Assembly: GCA_964443825.1 (NCBI GenBank)
Contig: CAYUEV010000001.1
Span: 1 to 64,000 of the forward strand
Direction of reading: 5' to 3'
Source of the DNA: UBA1081 sp964443825
Lineage (GTDB): Bacteria; Bacillota; Clostridia; Oscillospirales; Acutalibacteraceae
DNA: 64,000 nucleotides
The position numbers were made by a program, and so were the translations under genes. This document shows, one piece after another, positions 52,011 through 60,463 of this stretch (its first letter is position 1; each line of letters begins with the position of its first letter). A model generated the notes under the pieces. It ran no database searches and was not told the DNA's origin. It saw only the letters and a program-made list of their open reading frames with translations.

Positions 52011-54293
52011 ATGAACCGCGACTCCTATGTGCTTTTCTATAAGACCAAAGCCTCTAAATGGGTCGAAGCTTTGCCTTTGGGCAACGGCAAAATCGGAGCC
52101 ATGATGTTTGGCGGCGGCTCTTTAGAAAAAATATCCTTAAATTACGACGAACTTTGGTCGGGCTATCCAAGGTCTTATACCGATATGTTCTCTTACAGCG
52201 ACTTTGCCAAAGCGAGAGATCTCGCTTTAAATGGGGAACTTTTAAAGTCGCAGGACATTTTAGAAGAGCGTTTTACAGGGTTAAATACGGAAAATTACCT
52301 CCCTTTAGGCGATATCCTAATAGAGTTTTTTAAGGGCGGAGTTAAAAATTACAGGAGAGAACTTGACTTATCTTCCGCTGTGCATACCGTTACTTACCAA
52401 AAAAACGACGTAAATTTTAAAAGAGAAACTTTTATTTCACACCCCGACGCCGCTTTAGTATCAAAAATTACTTCCGATAAAGAAAATTCCGTTAATTTTA
52501 AGCTTAAACTAAAGTCAAAGTTGAGGCATTCTCTAAAAACAGAAAACGACGCTCTTGTTTTAGACGGCTTATGCCCTTCATACGGCTGCGCGAATATTGG
52601 TCTTTTAAGAAAAAGATCGAGATACGAAAACGACGAAAGTAAAAAAGGCATAAGTTTTAGGGCGTTGGTAAAAGTAAAAACGGACGGCGAAAAGGAACTG
52701 TCGCCTGACGAAATAACCGTTAAAAACGCGTCGTTCGCCATAGTTTATTTTACCGTGGAGAGCAGTTTTAACGGCTTTCAAAAACACCCTAACTTAGAAG
52801 GCAAAGAGTATAAAAACGCCGTAAAGGATTGCGTCGACAAAGTATACAATAAAGATTACGAAGAAGTTAAAAAAGACCATATAGAAGATTATCGGCGCTT
52901 TTACAATAGAGTTTCGCTTGATTTAGGTTCTTCCCATAAAGAGAGTACGCCGACGGACAAGCGTCTTAATGATTTTCATTCGGGGAAAGAAGACAAATCC
53001 CTTTACACGCTGTTTTTCAATTTCGGAAGGTATCTTTTAATTTCCGCTTCAAGAGAAGGCTCTCAGTGCATGAACCTTCAAGGCATATGGAACGACAGTT
53101 TAGATCCCCCTTGGTCGTCGAATTACACTATTAACATAAACACGGAGATGAACTACTTCCCCGCGCTTTCATGCAATCTCGCGGAAATGAATTTGCCTTT
53201 AGTAGAACTCGTTAGGGGCTTAAGCGTAACAGGCGAAAAAACGGCTAAAGACCTTTACCACGCGAGAGGATTCGTGTCGCACCACAACACCGACATATGG
53301 CGGCTTTCCACTCCCGTAAGCGGGAAAGCGCAATGGTCTTTCTGGCCTCTTTCGTCGGGCTGGCTCTGCCGACATCTTTTTGAACATTACGAATACGCTA
53401 ACGATATTTCATTTTTAAGAAACACGGCTTATCCTATTATGATAAAAGCCGCGTCGTTTTACCTCGACATGCTCGTTGAGGACAGAGACGGCTACCTAAT
53501 TATGGCTCCCTCGACTTCTCCCGAAAACTCGTTTAAAACAAAAAGCGGGAATTGCTCCGTCTCCCAGACAACCACGATGACGGCTTCCATAATAAAAGAA
53601 CTCTTTTTAAATTGCGTTAAGGCGTCGGAAATTTTAGACGAAAACCCGGAAATTATATCTGAAATTAAAGAAAAGCTTCCCCGTCTTTTGCCCATTAGAA
53701 TCGGCAAAAACGGCGATATTATGGAATGGTACGAGGACGAGGAAGGCGCCGAAAAGCGTCACCGGCACGTGTCCCACTTGTATGGTCTTTACCCATCGAG
53801 ACTTATAAACTACGACGACTCAAAAGACCTTATAAACGCCGCTAAAAAAACCCTCGAAATGCGCGGCGACGACGGCGCTGGCTGGAGTTTAGGCTGGAAA
53901 ATAAATTTCTACGCGAGGCTTTTTGACGGGAATCACGCTTTAAAACTTTTAGACATGCAATTAAGACCCGCGGGAAACAAACGCCGCGCGCTTTACAGCG
54001 GAGGAGGAGGCGCGTACCCAAATCTTTTCGACGCCCATCCTCCGTTTCAAATCGACGGTAATTTTGGAGCCTTAAGCGGCGTCATAGAGATGCTTTTGCA
54101 AAGCGACGAAGATAAAATTTATCTTCTTCCCGCTCTTCCCGCCAAGTGGCGAGAAGGTTCCGTAGAAGGGCTTTTAGCGAAAGGAAATATTGAAGTCGCT
54201 ATAGAATGGGAAAACGGCAAGCTTAAAAACTACAGTTTAAAAGGCGACGTAAAAAACAAAAAGATAATATACGACGGTAAAATTTTAAATTAA
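52011..54293 (+). CDS. GH95 glycoside hydrolase (alpha-L-fucosidase type)
   Basis: A 760-residue inverting glycosidase family whose main activity is alpha-1,2-L-fucosidase (also alpha-galactosidase). N-terminal beta domain opens with LPLGNGKIGAMMFGG and NYDELWSG; the (alpha/alpha)6 barrel holds the paired asparagines in YTININTEMNYF, the general acid in APSTSPENSF and the Asp of QIDGNFGALSG. No signal peptide, so it acts inside the cell on imported oligosaccharides. GCGAGGA precedes the ATG. Followed after 14 bases by a pyruvyl transferase family gene. Confidence 0.92.
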   Translation: MNRDSYVLFYKTKASKWVEALPLGNGKIGAMMFGGGSLEKISLNYDELWSGYPRSYTDMFSYSDFAKARDLALNGELLKSQDILEERFTGLNTENYLPLGDILIEFFKGGVKNYRRELDLSSAVHTVTYQKNDVNFKRETFISHPDAALVSKITSDKENSVNFKLKLKSKLRHSLKTENDALVLDGLCPSYGCANIGLLRKRSRYENDESKKGISFRALVKVKTDGEKELSPDEITVKNASFAIVYFTVESSFNGFQKHPNLEGKEYKNAVKDCVDKVYNKDYEEVKKDHIEDYRRFYNRVSLDLGSSHKESTPTDKRLNDFHSGKEDKSLYTLFFNFGRYLLISASREGSQCMNLQGIWNDSLDPPWSSNYTININTEMNYFPALSCNLAEMNLPLVELVRGLSVTGEKTAKDLYHARGFVSHHNTDIWRLSTPVSGKAQWSFWPLSSGWLCRHLFEHYEYANDISFLRNTAYPIMIKAASFYLDMLVEDRDGYLIMAPSTSPENSFKTKSGNCSVSQTTTMTASIIKELFLNCVKASEILDENPEIISEIKEKLPRLLPIRIGKNGDIMEWYEDEEGAEKRHRHVSHLYGLYPSRLINYDDSKDLINAAKKTLEMRGDDGAGWSLGWKINFYARLFDGNHALKLLDMQLRPAGNKRRALYSGGGGAYPNLFDAHPPFQIDGNFGALSGVIEMLLQSDEDKIYLLPALPAKWREGSVEGLLAKGNIEVAIEWENGKLKNYSLKGDVKNKKIIYDGKILN

Positions 54294-54307
54294 AAAAGAG
54301 GCGGCTT

Positions 54308-55348
54308 ATGTTAGAAACGCTGAGACGATTCCACGGCAGAGTAAACGAATTTTTTAACATTGATTTAAAGCTCTTAGAATGGAAGCTTAAGAATCCCAAA
54401 GGAGTATTTTTTGTAAATACTCCTGAACACCAAAACGTGGGCGATTCATTGCTTGCATTCGCGACAGAAAAACTTCTTAACGATATTGATGTAGAATTTT
54501 TGGAAATCACAGATAAGGAATTAGAATTTCTTAGATTTTCGGGGAGAATGAAGCTTTTAAATAGAAGACTCGTTTGCCTAATGGGGGGGGGCAATTTAGG
54601 CTCTCTTTATTATTATTTGAACGCCGCCAACATTGACGTCATAAAAGAATGCGATAAATCGAGAGTTTTAATGTTTCCTAACACGTCTTACTTCAACAAT
54701 ACCGAAGATGGGAGAAGAATTTACGAGGAAACGAAAGAAACTTATAATAGTCGCGAAAACATACTTATTTTCCTACGTGAGAGAGTTTCTTACGATATGA
54801 TTAAAACTGAATTTAACAACATAGCGCTCTGCCCCGATATGTCGCTTTACTTGAACGAGTCGGAAAATCCCTTAAAAAGAAGCGGGTGCTTGCTCGTTTT
54901 AAGACGCGACGATGAAAGAACTATGACAGACGATGAGAGCGCTTACTTAAAAGAAGAATTCTCAAAGATTTTTAACGGCAACGTAAGGTTAAGCGACACA
55001 TGTATAGACAAAAAAATACTAAAATGTTTAAGAGAATACGAGATAAACAAAAAAATCGATGAATTTAAACGAGCCGAGTTAGTGGTCACCGACAGGCTTC
55101 ACGGGATGTTGATTTCCGCGATAACCGGTACTCCGTGCATAGCCGTAGAGAGCTTAAGCCATAAGATAAGAGGCTGTTACGAGTGGGTGAAAGATTTACC
55201 GTATATTCGTTTAGCCCCGAGCGTTTCCGAAGTAGTCCCCATCTATAATAAAATGGAAAAAGGCGAATTTAAATACAGTGGCGACCGTTTTAAAAGCTAT
55301 TTTGACAATCTAAAGAAAACCATTTTGGAGTATGCTGAAAATCAGTAA
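54308..55348 (+). CDS. Polysaccharide pyruvyl transferase family protein
   Basis: A 346-residue GT-B-like protein of the PS_pyruv_trans family (CsaB/EpsO type), which adds pyruvate ketals to wall or exopolysaccharide sugars from phosphoenolpyruvate. Typical marks: NTPEHQNVGDSLLAF at the start, LMGGGNLGSLYYY (a glycine-rich loop) and VVTDRLHGMLISAITGTPCIAVE. GAGGCGG precedes the ATG. The pairing with a catabolic fucosidase is unusual, and no other exopolysaccharide genes are near. Confidence 0.87.
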   Translation: MLETLRRFHGRVNEFFNIDLKLLEWKLKNPKGVFFVNTPEHQNVGDSLLAFATEKLLNDIDVEFLEITDKELEFLRFSGRMKLLNRRLVCLMGGGNLGSLYYYLNAANIDVIKECDKSRVLMFPNTSYFNNTEDGRRIYEETKETYNSRENILIFLRERVSYDMIKTEFNNIALCPDMSLYLNESENPLKRSGCLLVLRRDDERTMTDDESAYLKEEFSKIFNGNVRLSDTCIDKKILKCLREYEINKKIDEFKRAELVVTDRLHGMLISAITGTPCIAVESLSHKIRGCYEWVKDLPYIRLAPSVSEVVPIYNKMEKGEFKYSGDRFKSYFDNLKKTILEYAENQ

Positions 55349-55360
55349 ATATTTTACGCC

Positions 55361-55388
55361 TCTCCCGCCGCCGCGGGAGAAGTTTTTA
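55361..55388 (+). terminator. Terminator after the pyruvyl transferase gene
   Basis: Stem TCTCCCGC/GCGGGAGA with loop CGCC, followed by AGTTTTT. Confidence 0.88.
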
Positions 55389-55411
55389 TGTTGATTTATT
55401 TCAAAAAATTA

Positions 55412-55440
55412 TTGACATTTTATGAATATATAGTTATAAT
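55412..55440 (+). promoter_or_regulatory. Perfect-consensus promoter of the liv operon
   Basis: TTGACA at 55412-55417, exactly 17 bases, TATAAT at 55435-55440. The leader is about 55 bases and shows no long structure. Confidence 0.88.
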
Positions 55441-55501
55441 TTAAAATGATGAGGAGTGTGAAAGCGTGCCTTTCATACAAGAATAAACCGGAGGTAACAC
55501 C

Positions 55502-56713
55502 ATGAAATTTAAAAAAATTCTCGCTACTGTTTTATGCCTCTGTATGGTAACGTGCTTTGCGTCGTGCGGCGGAAAAGCCCCCGAAGACAATACGAGCGAA
55601 GACGCTTCCAACCAGACAAATTCCGCGTCGTTTGAAAAAGAAGGGACGCTAAAAATAGGCGGCATAGGCCCTCTTACGGGCGACGCGGCGCAATACGGCA
55701 CGGCCGTAAATCTCGGGGCGCAGTTAGCGGTCGACGAAATTAACGCTAAGGGCGGCATTAACGGCTATAAAGTCGAATTTAAAATGGAAGACGACGTGGG
55801 CGACGCTGAAAAAGCGGTCACGGCTTACGGCGCCCTCAAAGACTGGGGAATGCAAATGCTTATGGGGACGGTAACCTCCAAACCTTGCGAGGCGGTTTCC
55901 ACTAAAGCCGAAGAAGATAACATGTTTCTTTTAACCCCGTCCGGCTCTTCCGTCACTTGCATTAAGCCCGATATAGCTTTTAGGGTTTGTTTCTCCGACG
56001 TCAATCAGGGTATCGTCGCCGCGGACTATATATCCGACAGCGGTCTCGCTACCAAGATAGGCGTTATCTACAACAGTTCAGACACGTATTCATCCGGCAT
56101 TAAAGATGAATTTGTTAAAGAATCCAAAACCAAAGGCTTGGAGATTGTCGCCGAGGAAGCTTTTACGAACGACAGCGCTACGGACTTTACGGCTCAAGTC
56201 ACAAACTTAAAAGACGCGGGAGCGGAACTTGTGTTCCTTCCGATTTATTACACCCCCGCTTCTCTTATTTTATCGCAGGCAAAATCCATGGGTTACGCCC
56301 CGTTGTTCTTCGGCAGCGACGGTATGGACGGTATATTGGGCATGGAAGGTATCGACGCTTCTCTTGTCGAGGGAGTTATGTACATGACCCCGTTTTTGCA
56401 GACCTCAACCGACGAAGTCACGACGAGATTTGTAACGGGCTTTGAAAGCGCCTACCCGACGCAGACTCAGTATCTTAATCAGTTCGCGGCGGACGCTTAC
56501 GATGCGATTTACGCTATTAAAACTGCGGCGGAGAGCGCCAATATCTCCGTCGATATGGAAATATCGGCTATAGGCGACGCTATGAAAACCGCTATGACGC
56601 AAATTTCGGTAAACGGCGTTACAGGTACGGGGATTACTTGGACGGCTGACGGCGAGCCCACTAAAAAGCCAAGAGTCGCTAAAATCGTGGGCGGCGAAGT
56701 ACAAGCGGCGTAA
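55502..56713 (+). CDS. livJ: Branched-chain amino acid ABC transporter, substrate-binding lipoprotein
   Basis: A 403-residue periplasmic-binding-type lipoprotein: signal MKFKKILATVLCLCMV, lipobox FASC. The mature part begins a Leu/Ile/Val-binding fold: KIGGIGPLTGDAAQYG, AVDEINAKGGINGYKVE and KPCEAVSTKAEE are standard. GGAGGTAA precedes the ATG by 6 bases. Separated from livH by 175 bases containing an inverted repeat. Confidence 0.94.
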   Translation: MKFKKILATVLCLCMVTCFASCGGKAPEDNTSEDASNQTNSASFEKEGTLKIGGIGPLTGDAAQYGTAVNLGAQLAVDEINAKGGINGYKVEFKMEDDVGDAEKAVTAYGALKDWGMQMLMGTVTSKPCEAVSTKAEEDNMFLLTPSGSSVTCIKPDIAFRVCFSDVNQGIVAADYISDSGLATKIGVIYNSSDTYSSGIKDEFVKESKTKGLEIVAEEAFTNDSATDFTAQVTNLKDAGAELVFLPIYYTPASLILSQAKSMGYAPLFFGSDGMDGILGMEGIDASLVEGVMYMTPFLQTSTDEVTTRFVTGFESAYPTQTQYLNQFAADAYDAIYAIKTAAESANISVDMEISAIGDAMKTAMTQISVNGVTGTGITWTADGEPTKKPRVAKIVGGEVQAA

Positions 56714-56743
56714 GTTCCAAAAGCGATACGCTAAAAGCATATT

Positions 56744-56813
56744 AGAGAATAGAGATTAGAGATTTGCTGCTTCACTGTGATTTCTTCCGTTCAGCTTCTG
56801 TTCTCTATTCTCT
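56744..56813. repeat. Inverted repeat between livJ and livH
   Basis: A perfect 12-base inverted repeat, AGAGAATAGAGA at 56744-56755 and TCTCTATTCTCT at 56802-56813, 46 bases apart. It could fold in mRNA and protect livJ or reduce transcription of livHMGF. No flanking target duplication was seen. Confidence 0.6.
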
Positions 56814-56888
56814 TAATTGTATCTTGTTTAAACGCTATGTTTACGTTTAGACATATTCTAAGGTTTCGTCAGTCAGGATGGTTAATTT

Positions 56889-57770
56889 ATGAAATTTCTG
56901 TCGCAACTTATTTCCGGATTAAGCTTAGGCAGTATTTACTCCCTAATCGCGTTAGGGTATACGATGGTTTACGGAATAGCCAAAATGCTTAATTTCGCCC
57001 ACGGCGACGTAATAATGATAGGCGCGTTCGTGATTTACACAGCGTTCGTTAAAGCGGGTATAAACCCCGTTTTAAGCGTTCTCATAGCGATAGCTTTCTG
57101 CACTGTTCTCGGTATGGCTATCGAGCGTTTGGCGTATAAGCCTTTAAGGCGCGCCGCGTCTTTAGCCGTCCTCATTACGGCTATCGGCGTAAGTTATTTT
57201 TTACAAAATATCGCCCTTATTATTTTCGGTTCGGATACAAAACAGTTTAAGTCGGTAGTATCGCTCAAACCTTTAAAACTTGCTGATGGAAATCTCATAA
57301 TTTCAGGCGAAACAGTAGTCACGATAATCATATCCGTTATCATTATGGCGGCTCTGTATTTATTTGTCAACAAAACAAAGCCCGGCAAGGCGATGCTCGC
57401 GGTATCCGAGGATAAAGACGCGGCGAGACTTATGGGAATTAACGTAAACGGCATGATTTCACTTACGTTCGCCATAGGATCGGGGCTTGCCGCGGTCGCC
57501 GGAGCGCTCCTTTGTTCTACTTATCCCGCGTTAAGCCCTTATACGGGAGCGATGCCCGGGATTAAGGCGTTCGTCGCGGCTGTATTCGGGGGTATAGGCT
57601 CTATTCCGGGGGCTATGATAGGCGGGATTCTCTTAGGAGTTATTGAGAATTTAAGCAAAGCCTACATTTCATCTCAGTTGTCGGACGCGATAGTTTTCGC
57701 CGTTCTTATAATCGTTCTTCTCGTAAGACCCACGGGAATTATGGGCAAGAAGATAAACGAAAAGGTCTAA
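56889..57770 (+). CDS. livH: Branched-chain amino acid ABC transporter permease
   Basis: A 293-residue LivH-type inner subunit with about eight membrane helices. SGLSLGSIYSLIALGYTMVYG and LNFAHGDVIMIGAF at the start and the FVAAVFGGIGSIPGAMIGG loop that contacts the ATPases are conserved. AGGATGG precedes the ATG. Confidence 0.95.
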   Translation: MKFLSQLISGLSLGSIYSLIALGYTMVYGIAKMLNFAHGDVIMIGAFVIYTAFVKAGINPVLSVLIAIAFCTVLGMAIERLAYKPLRRAASLAVLITAIGVSYFLQNIALIIFGSDTKQFKSVVSLKPLKLADGNLIISGETVVTIIISVIIMAALYLFVNKTKPGKAMLAVSEDKDAARLMGINVNGMISLTFAIGSGLAAVAGALLCSTYPALSPYTGAMPGIKAFVAAVFGGIGSIPGAMIGGILLGVIENLSKAYISSQLSDAIVFAVLIIVLLVRPTGIMGKKINEKV

Positions 57771-57780
57771 GGTGATTTTT

Positions 57781-58890
57781 ATGGGTAAACATGATAATTC
57801 TTCCTTAAAAAATAAAAAACCGCCTTTAAGGCCTGTTACCAAGAAAAATCTTATCACTTACGCCATAGTAGTAGCGTTTTTTGTGCTCTTTGAAACGCTT
57901 TCGTTAACGGGCAACCTTAAAAACGCCTATGAAGCCCTTTTAGTCCCGATATGCGTAAACGTCACGATGGCGGTATCTTTAAACCTTGTGGTCGGCGTCT
58001 TGGGGGAACTTAGTTTAGGGCACGCTGGATTTATGTGCGTCGGCGCTTATTGCGGGTCGTTTTTTTCCGTTTTGACGGAAAATGTCATTACTTTCGCGCC
58101 TTTGCGGTTTTTCCTCTCTTTCGTCGTGGCCGCCGTTTTCGCCGCTTTAGCGGGGATAATAATAGGCATACCCGTTTTGAGGCTTAAAGGCGATTATCTC
58201 GCTATAGTCACTTTAGCGTTTGGGGAAATCATTAAAACCATTGTAAACGCCCTTTATGTAGGAAAAGACGGAAACGGTTTTCACGCGTCTTTAAGTTCAA
58301 GCGGGCTTAATCTCTCTTCAAACGGAAATATAATATTGAACGGTCCGCAGGGAATTTCCGGCACGCCGACCGACTCGAATTTTGTAGTGGGATTTATTCT
58401 CATGATATTGACGATTTTTATCGTGACGAACCTTATGGACTCAAGAACGGGCAGAGCTATTATGTCTATACGCGACAACAGAATAGCCGCCGAATCGATC
58501 GGAATTGACGTTACAAAATATAAACTCATGGTTTTCACAATTTCCGCGTCTATAGCGGGTTGCGCCGGAGTTTTATATTCGCATAATCTATCTACTCTCA
58601 CCGCGAACACCAACAATTTCGGGTATAATATGTCGATTATGGTACTCGTTTACGTTGTTTTGGGAGGGCTCGGCAATATAAGGGGTTCTGTAATCGCCGC
58701 CGCCGTTTTATACTCTCTTCCCGAACTTTTAAGAGGTTTGAGCGAGTACAGAATGCTTATTTACTCCATAATTCTCATTGTGATGATGATTGTGAATAAC
58801 GGCGAGTACTTTATAAATCTTAAAGAAAAAATCAAATTCAAATTAAGAAATAAAAAAGGCAAAAACAAAAATTTAGGGGAGGCGGTTTAA
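57781..58890 (+). CDS. livM: Branched-chain amino acid ABC transporter permease
   Basis: A 369-residue LivM-type permease. Hydrophobic helices and the blocks LGELSLGHAGFMCVGAY, RLKGDYLAIVTLAFGEI and VLVYVVLGGLGNIRGSV are family marks. I start it at ATG 57781, with AAGGTGAT ahead, instead of the GTG at 57772 that overlaps this ribosome binding site. Its stop overlaps the livG start. Confidence 0.95.
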   Translation: MGKHDNSSLKNKKPPLRPVTKKNLITYAIVVAFFVLFETLSLTGNLKNAYEALLVPICVNVTMAVSLNLVVGVLGELSLGHAGFMCVGAYCGSFFSVLTENVITFAPLRFFLSFVVAAVFAALAGIIIGIPVLRLKGDYLAIVTLAFGEIIKTIVNALYVGKDGNGFHASLSSSGLNLSSNGNIILNGPQGISGTPTDSNFVVGFILMILTIFIVTNLMDSRTGRAIMSIRDNRIAAESIGIDVTKYKLMVFTISASIAGCAGVLYSHNLSTLTANTNNFGYNMSIMVLVYVVLGGLGNIRGSVIAAAVLYSLPELLRGLSEYRMLIYSIILIVMMIVNNGEYFINLKEKIKFKLRNKKGKNKNLGEAV

Positions 58891-59648
58891 TGGATCTGCT
58901 AAAGGTCGAAAATCTCGGCATAACTTTCGGCGGGCTTCACGCCGTGGAAAACTTTAATCTCTCCCTTAAAAAAGGCTCTCTTTACGGTCTTATAGGTCCC
59001 AACGGCGCCGGAAAAACCACCGTGTTTAACCTGCTTACGGGCGTATATAAACCTACTATCGGTACTTTTTACTTAGAAGGCAAAGAGCTAAGAGGCAAAA
59101 AACCGGCTGAAATAAGCAAAGCGGGTATAGCGAGGACCTTCCAAAACATACGCCTTTTTAAAAATCTCCCCGTTATAGACAACGTAAAAGTCGGGCTTCA
59201 TAACGAAATGAAGTACTCTACTTTCGACGGCGTTTTCAGAACTCCTCGTTATTATAAAGTCGAAAAAGAGATGGACGCGCGCGCTGTTGAACTTTTACGC
59301 GTTTTTGATCTTCATAACGATAAAGACGCCTTGGCTTCTAATCTTCCATACGGCAAACAGCGTAAACTCGAAATAGCGAGGGCTATAGCTACAGACCCTA
59401 AGCTTCTTCTTCTCGACGAACCCGCCGCCGGAATGAACCCAAACGAAACGCAAGAGCTTATGGATACCATAAAATTCATAAGAGATAAATTTAATCTCAC
59501 TATTCTTGTGATCGAACATGATATGAAACTTGTCGCGGGTATTTGCGAGGAGATAACGGTTCTCAATTTTGGCACGGAACTGGCAAAAGGTAAGACGGGG
59601 GAAGTTCTTAAAAATCCCGAAGTCATTAAGGCGTACTTAGGAAAATAA
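58890..59648 (+). CDS. livG: Branched-chain amino acid ABC transporter ATP-binding protein
   Basis: 252-residue ATPase. Walker A GPNGAGKTT, LivG-specific ARTFQNIRLF, a degenerate signature region (NLPYGKQRKLEIARA), Walker B LLLLDEPAAGMNP and switch His in VIEHDM. Overlaps livM by one base, with GGGGAGG ahead. Confidence 0.96.
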   Translation: MDLLKVENLGITFGGLHAVENFNLSLKKGSLYGLIGPNGAGKTTVFNLLTGVYKPTIGTFYLEGKELRGKKPAEISKAGIARTFQNIRLFKNLPVIDNVKVGLHNEMKYSTFDGVFRTPRYYKVEKEMDARAVELLRVFDLHNDKDALASNLPYGKQRKLEIARAIATDPKLLLLDEPAAGMNPNETQELMDTIKFIRDKFNLTILVIEHDMKLVAGICEEITVLNFGTELAKGKTGEVLKNPEVIKAYLGK

Positions 59649-59681
59649 ACCGAAATTAGCGTAAATTACGCGGGTGAAATT

Positions 59682-60392
59682 ATGGCAATGCTTGAAGTCT
59701 CCGGTCTTAACGTCTATTTCGGCGTTATAAGAGCCATAAGGGACATATCTTTTTATGTGGAAAAAGGCGAGATCGTAGCTTTAATAGGCGCGAACGGCGC
59801 GGGGAAAACTACGACGCTCCGCACTATAACCGGCCTTATATCTCCTGAAAGCGGATCTATTACGCTTTTAGGGAAAGATCTTATTAAAACTCCGGCTCAT
59901 AAAATAGTCGGCATGGGTTTAGCTCACGTGCCGGAAGGCAGGCGCGTTTTCGCGTCCCTCTCCGTTTACGACAACCTTAAAATGGGCGCGTACACAAGAA
60001 AAAATAAAACCGAGATAAAAAATTCCCTTGAAATGGTGTTTACGGCTTTTCCAAGGCTTAAAGAGAGAATGAACCAAACCGCCGGCACTCTTTCGGGCGG
60101 CGAACAGCAAATGCTCGCCATGGGAAGAGCGCTTATGAGCGCTCCTTCGATTATCCTCATGGACGAACCCTCCATGGGGCTTTCCCCTTTATATGTAAGC
60201 GAGATTTTCGATATAATAGCTAAAATAAAAAAAGAGGGAACTACCGTCCTTCTTGTGGAGCAAAACGCCAATATGGCTCTATCTATAGCCGATAGAGCGT
60301 ATGTCCTTGAAACGGGAAGCGTTATTATGGAAGGCAAAGCAGATGATTTAATGCACGACGAAAGAGTGAGAAAAGCCTACCTGGGCGCGTAA
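59682..60392 (+). CDS. livF: Branched-chain amino acid ABC transporter ATP-binding protein
   Basis: 236-residue ATPase, second of the LivG/LivF heterodimer. Walker A GANGAGKTT, VPEGRRVFASLSV, signature LSGGEQQMLAMGRAL, Walker B IILMDEPSMGL and switch region LLVEQN. GCGGGTGAA precedes the ATG. Ends the operon. Confidence 0.96.
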   Translation: MAMLEVSGLNVYFGVIRAIRDISFYVEKGEIVALIGANGAGKTTTLRTITGLISPESGSITLLGKDLIKTPAHKIVGMGLAHVPEGRRVFASLSVYDNLKMGAYTRKNKTEIKNSLEMVFTAFPRLKERMNQTAGTLSGGEQQMLAMGRALMSAPSIILMDEPSMGLSPLYVSEIFDIIAKIKKEGTTVLLVEQNANMALSIADRAYVLETGSVIMEGKADDLMHDERVRKAYLGA

Positions 60393-60418
60393 AATTTTAA
60401 TTTTTAATAAAAACAAGG

Positions 60419-60452
60419 CGGCGGGAGTTAAACTTTGTCCCGCCGTTTTTTT
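60419..60452 (+). terminator. Terminator of the liv operon
   Basis: Stem CGGCGGG/CCCGCCG (60419-60425/60439-60445) followed by seven T. The opposite strand also ends in a T-rich stretch, so it may serve the convergent GH38 gene as well. Confidence 0.9.
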
Positions 60453-60463
60453 GCGTCTTTATT

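Noticed and set aside
56714..56888. MITE or insertion sequence remnant
   Set aside because: No target site duplication or transposase remnant is visible, and no second copy was noticed in the window.
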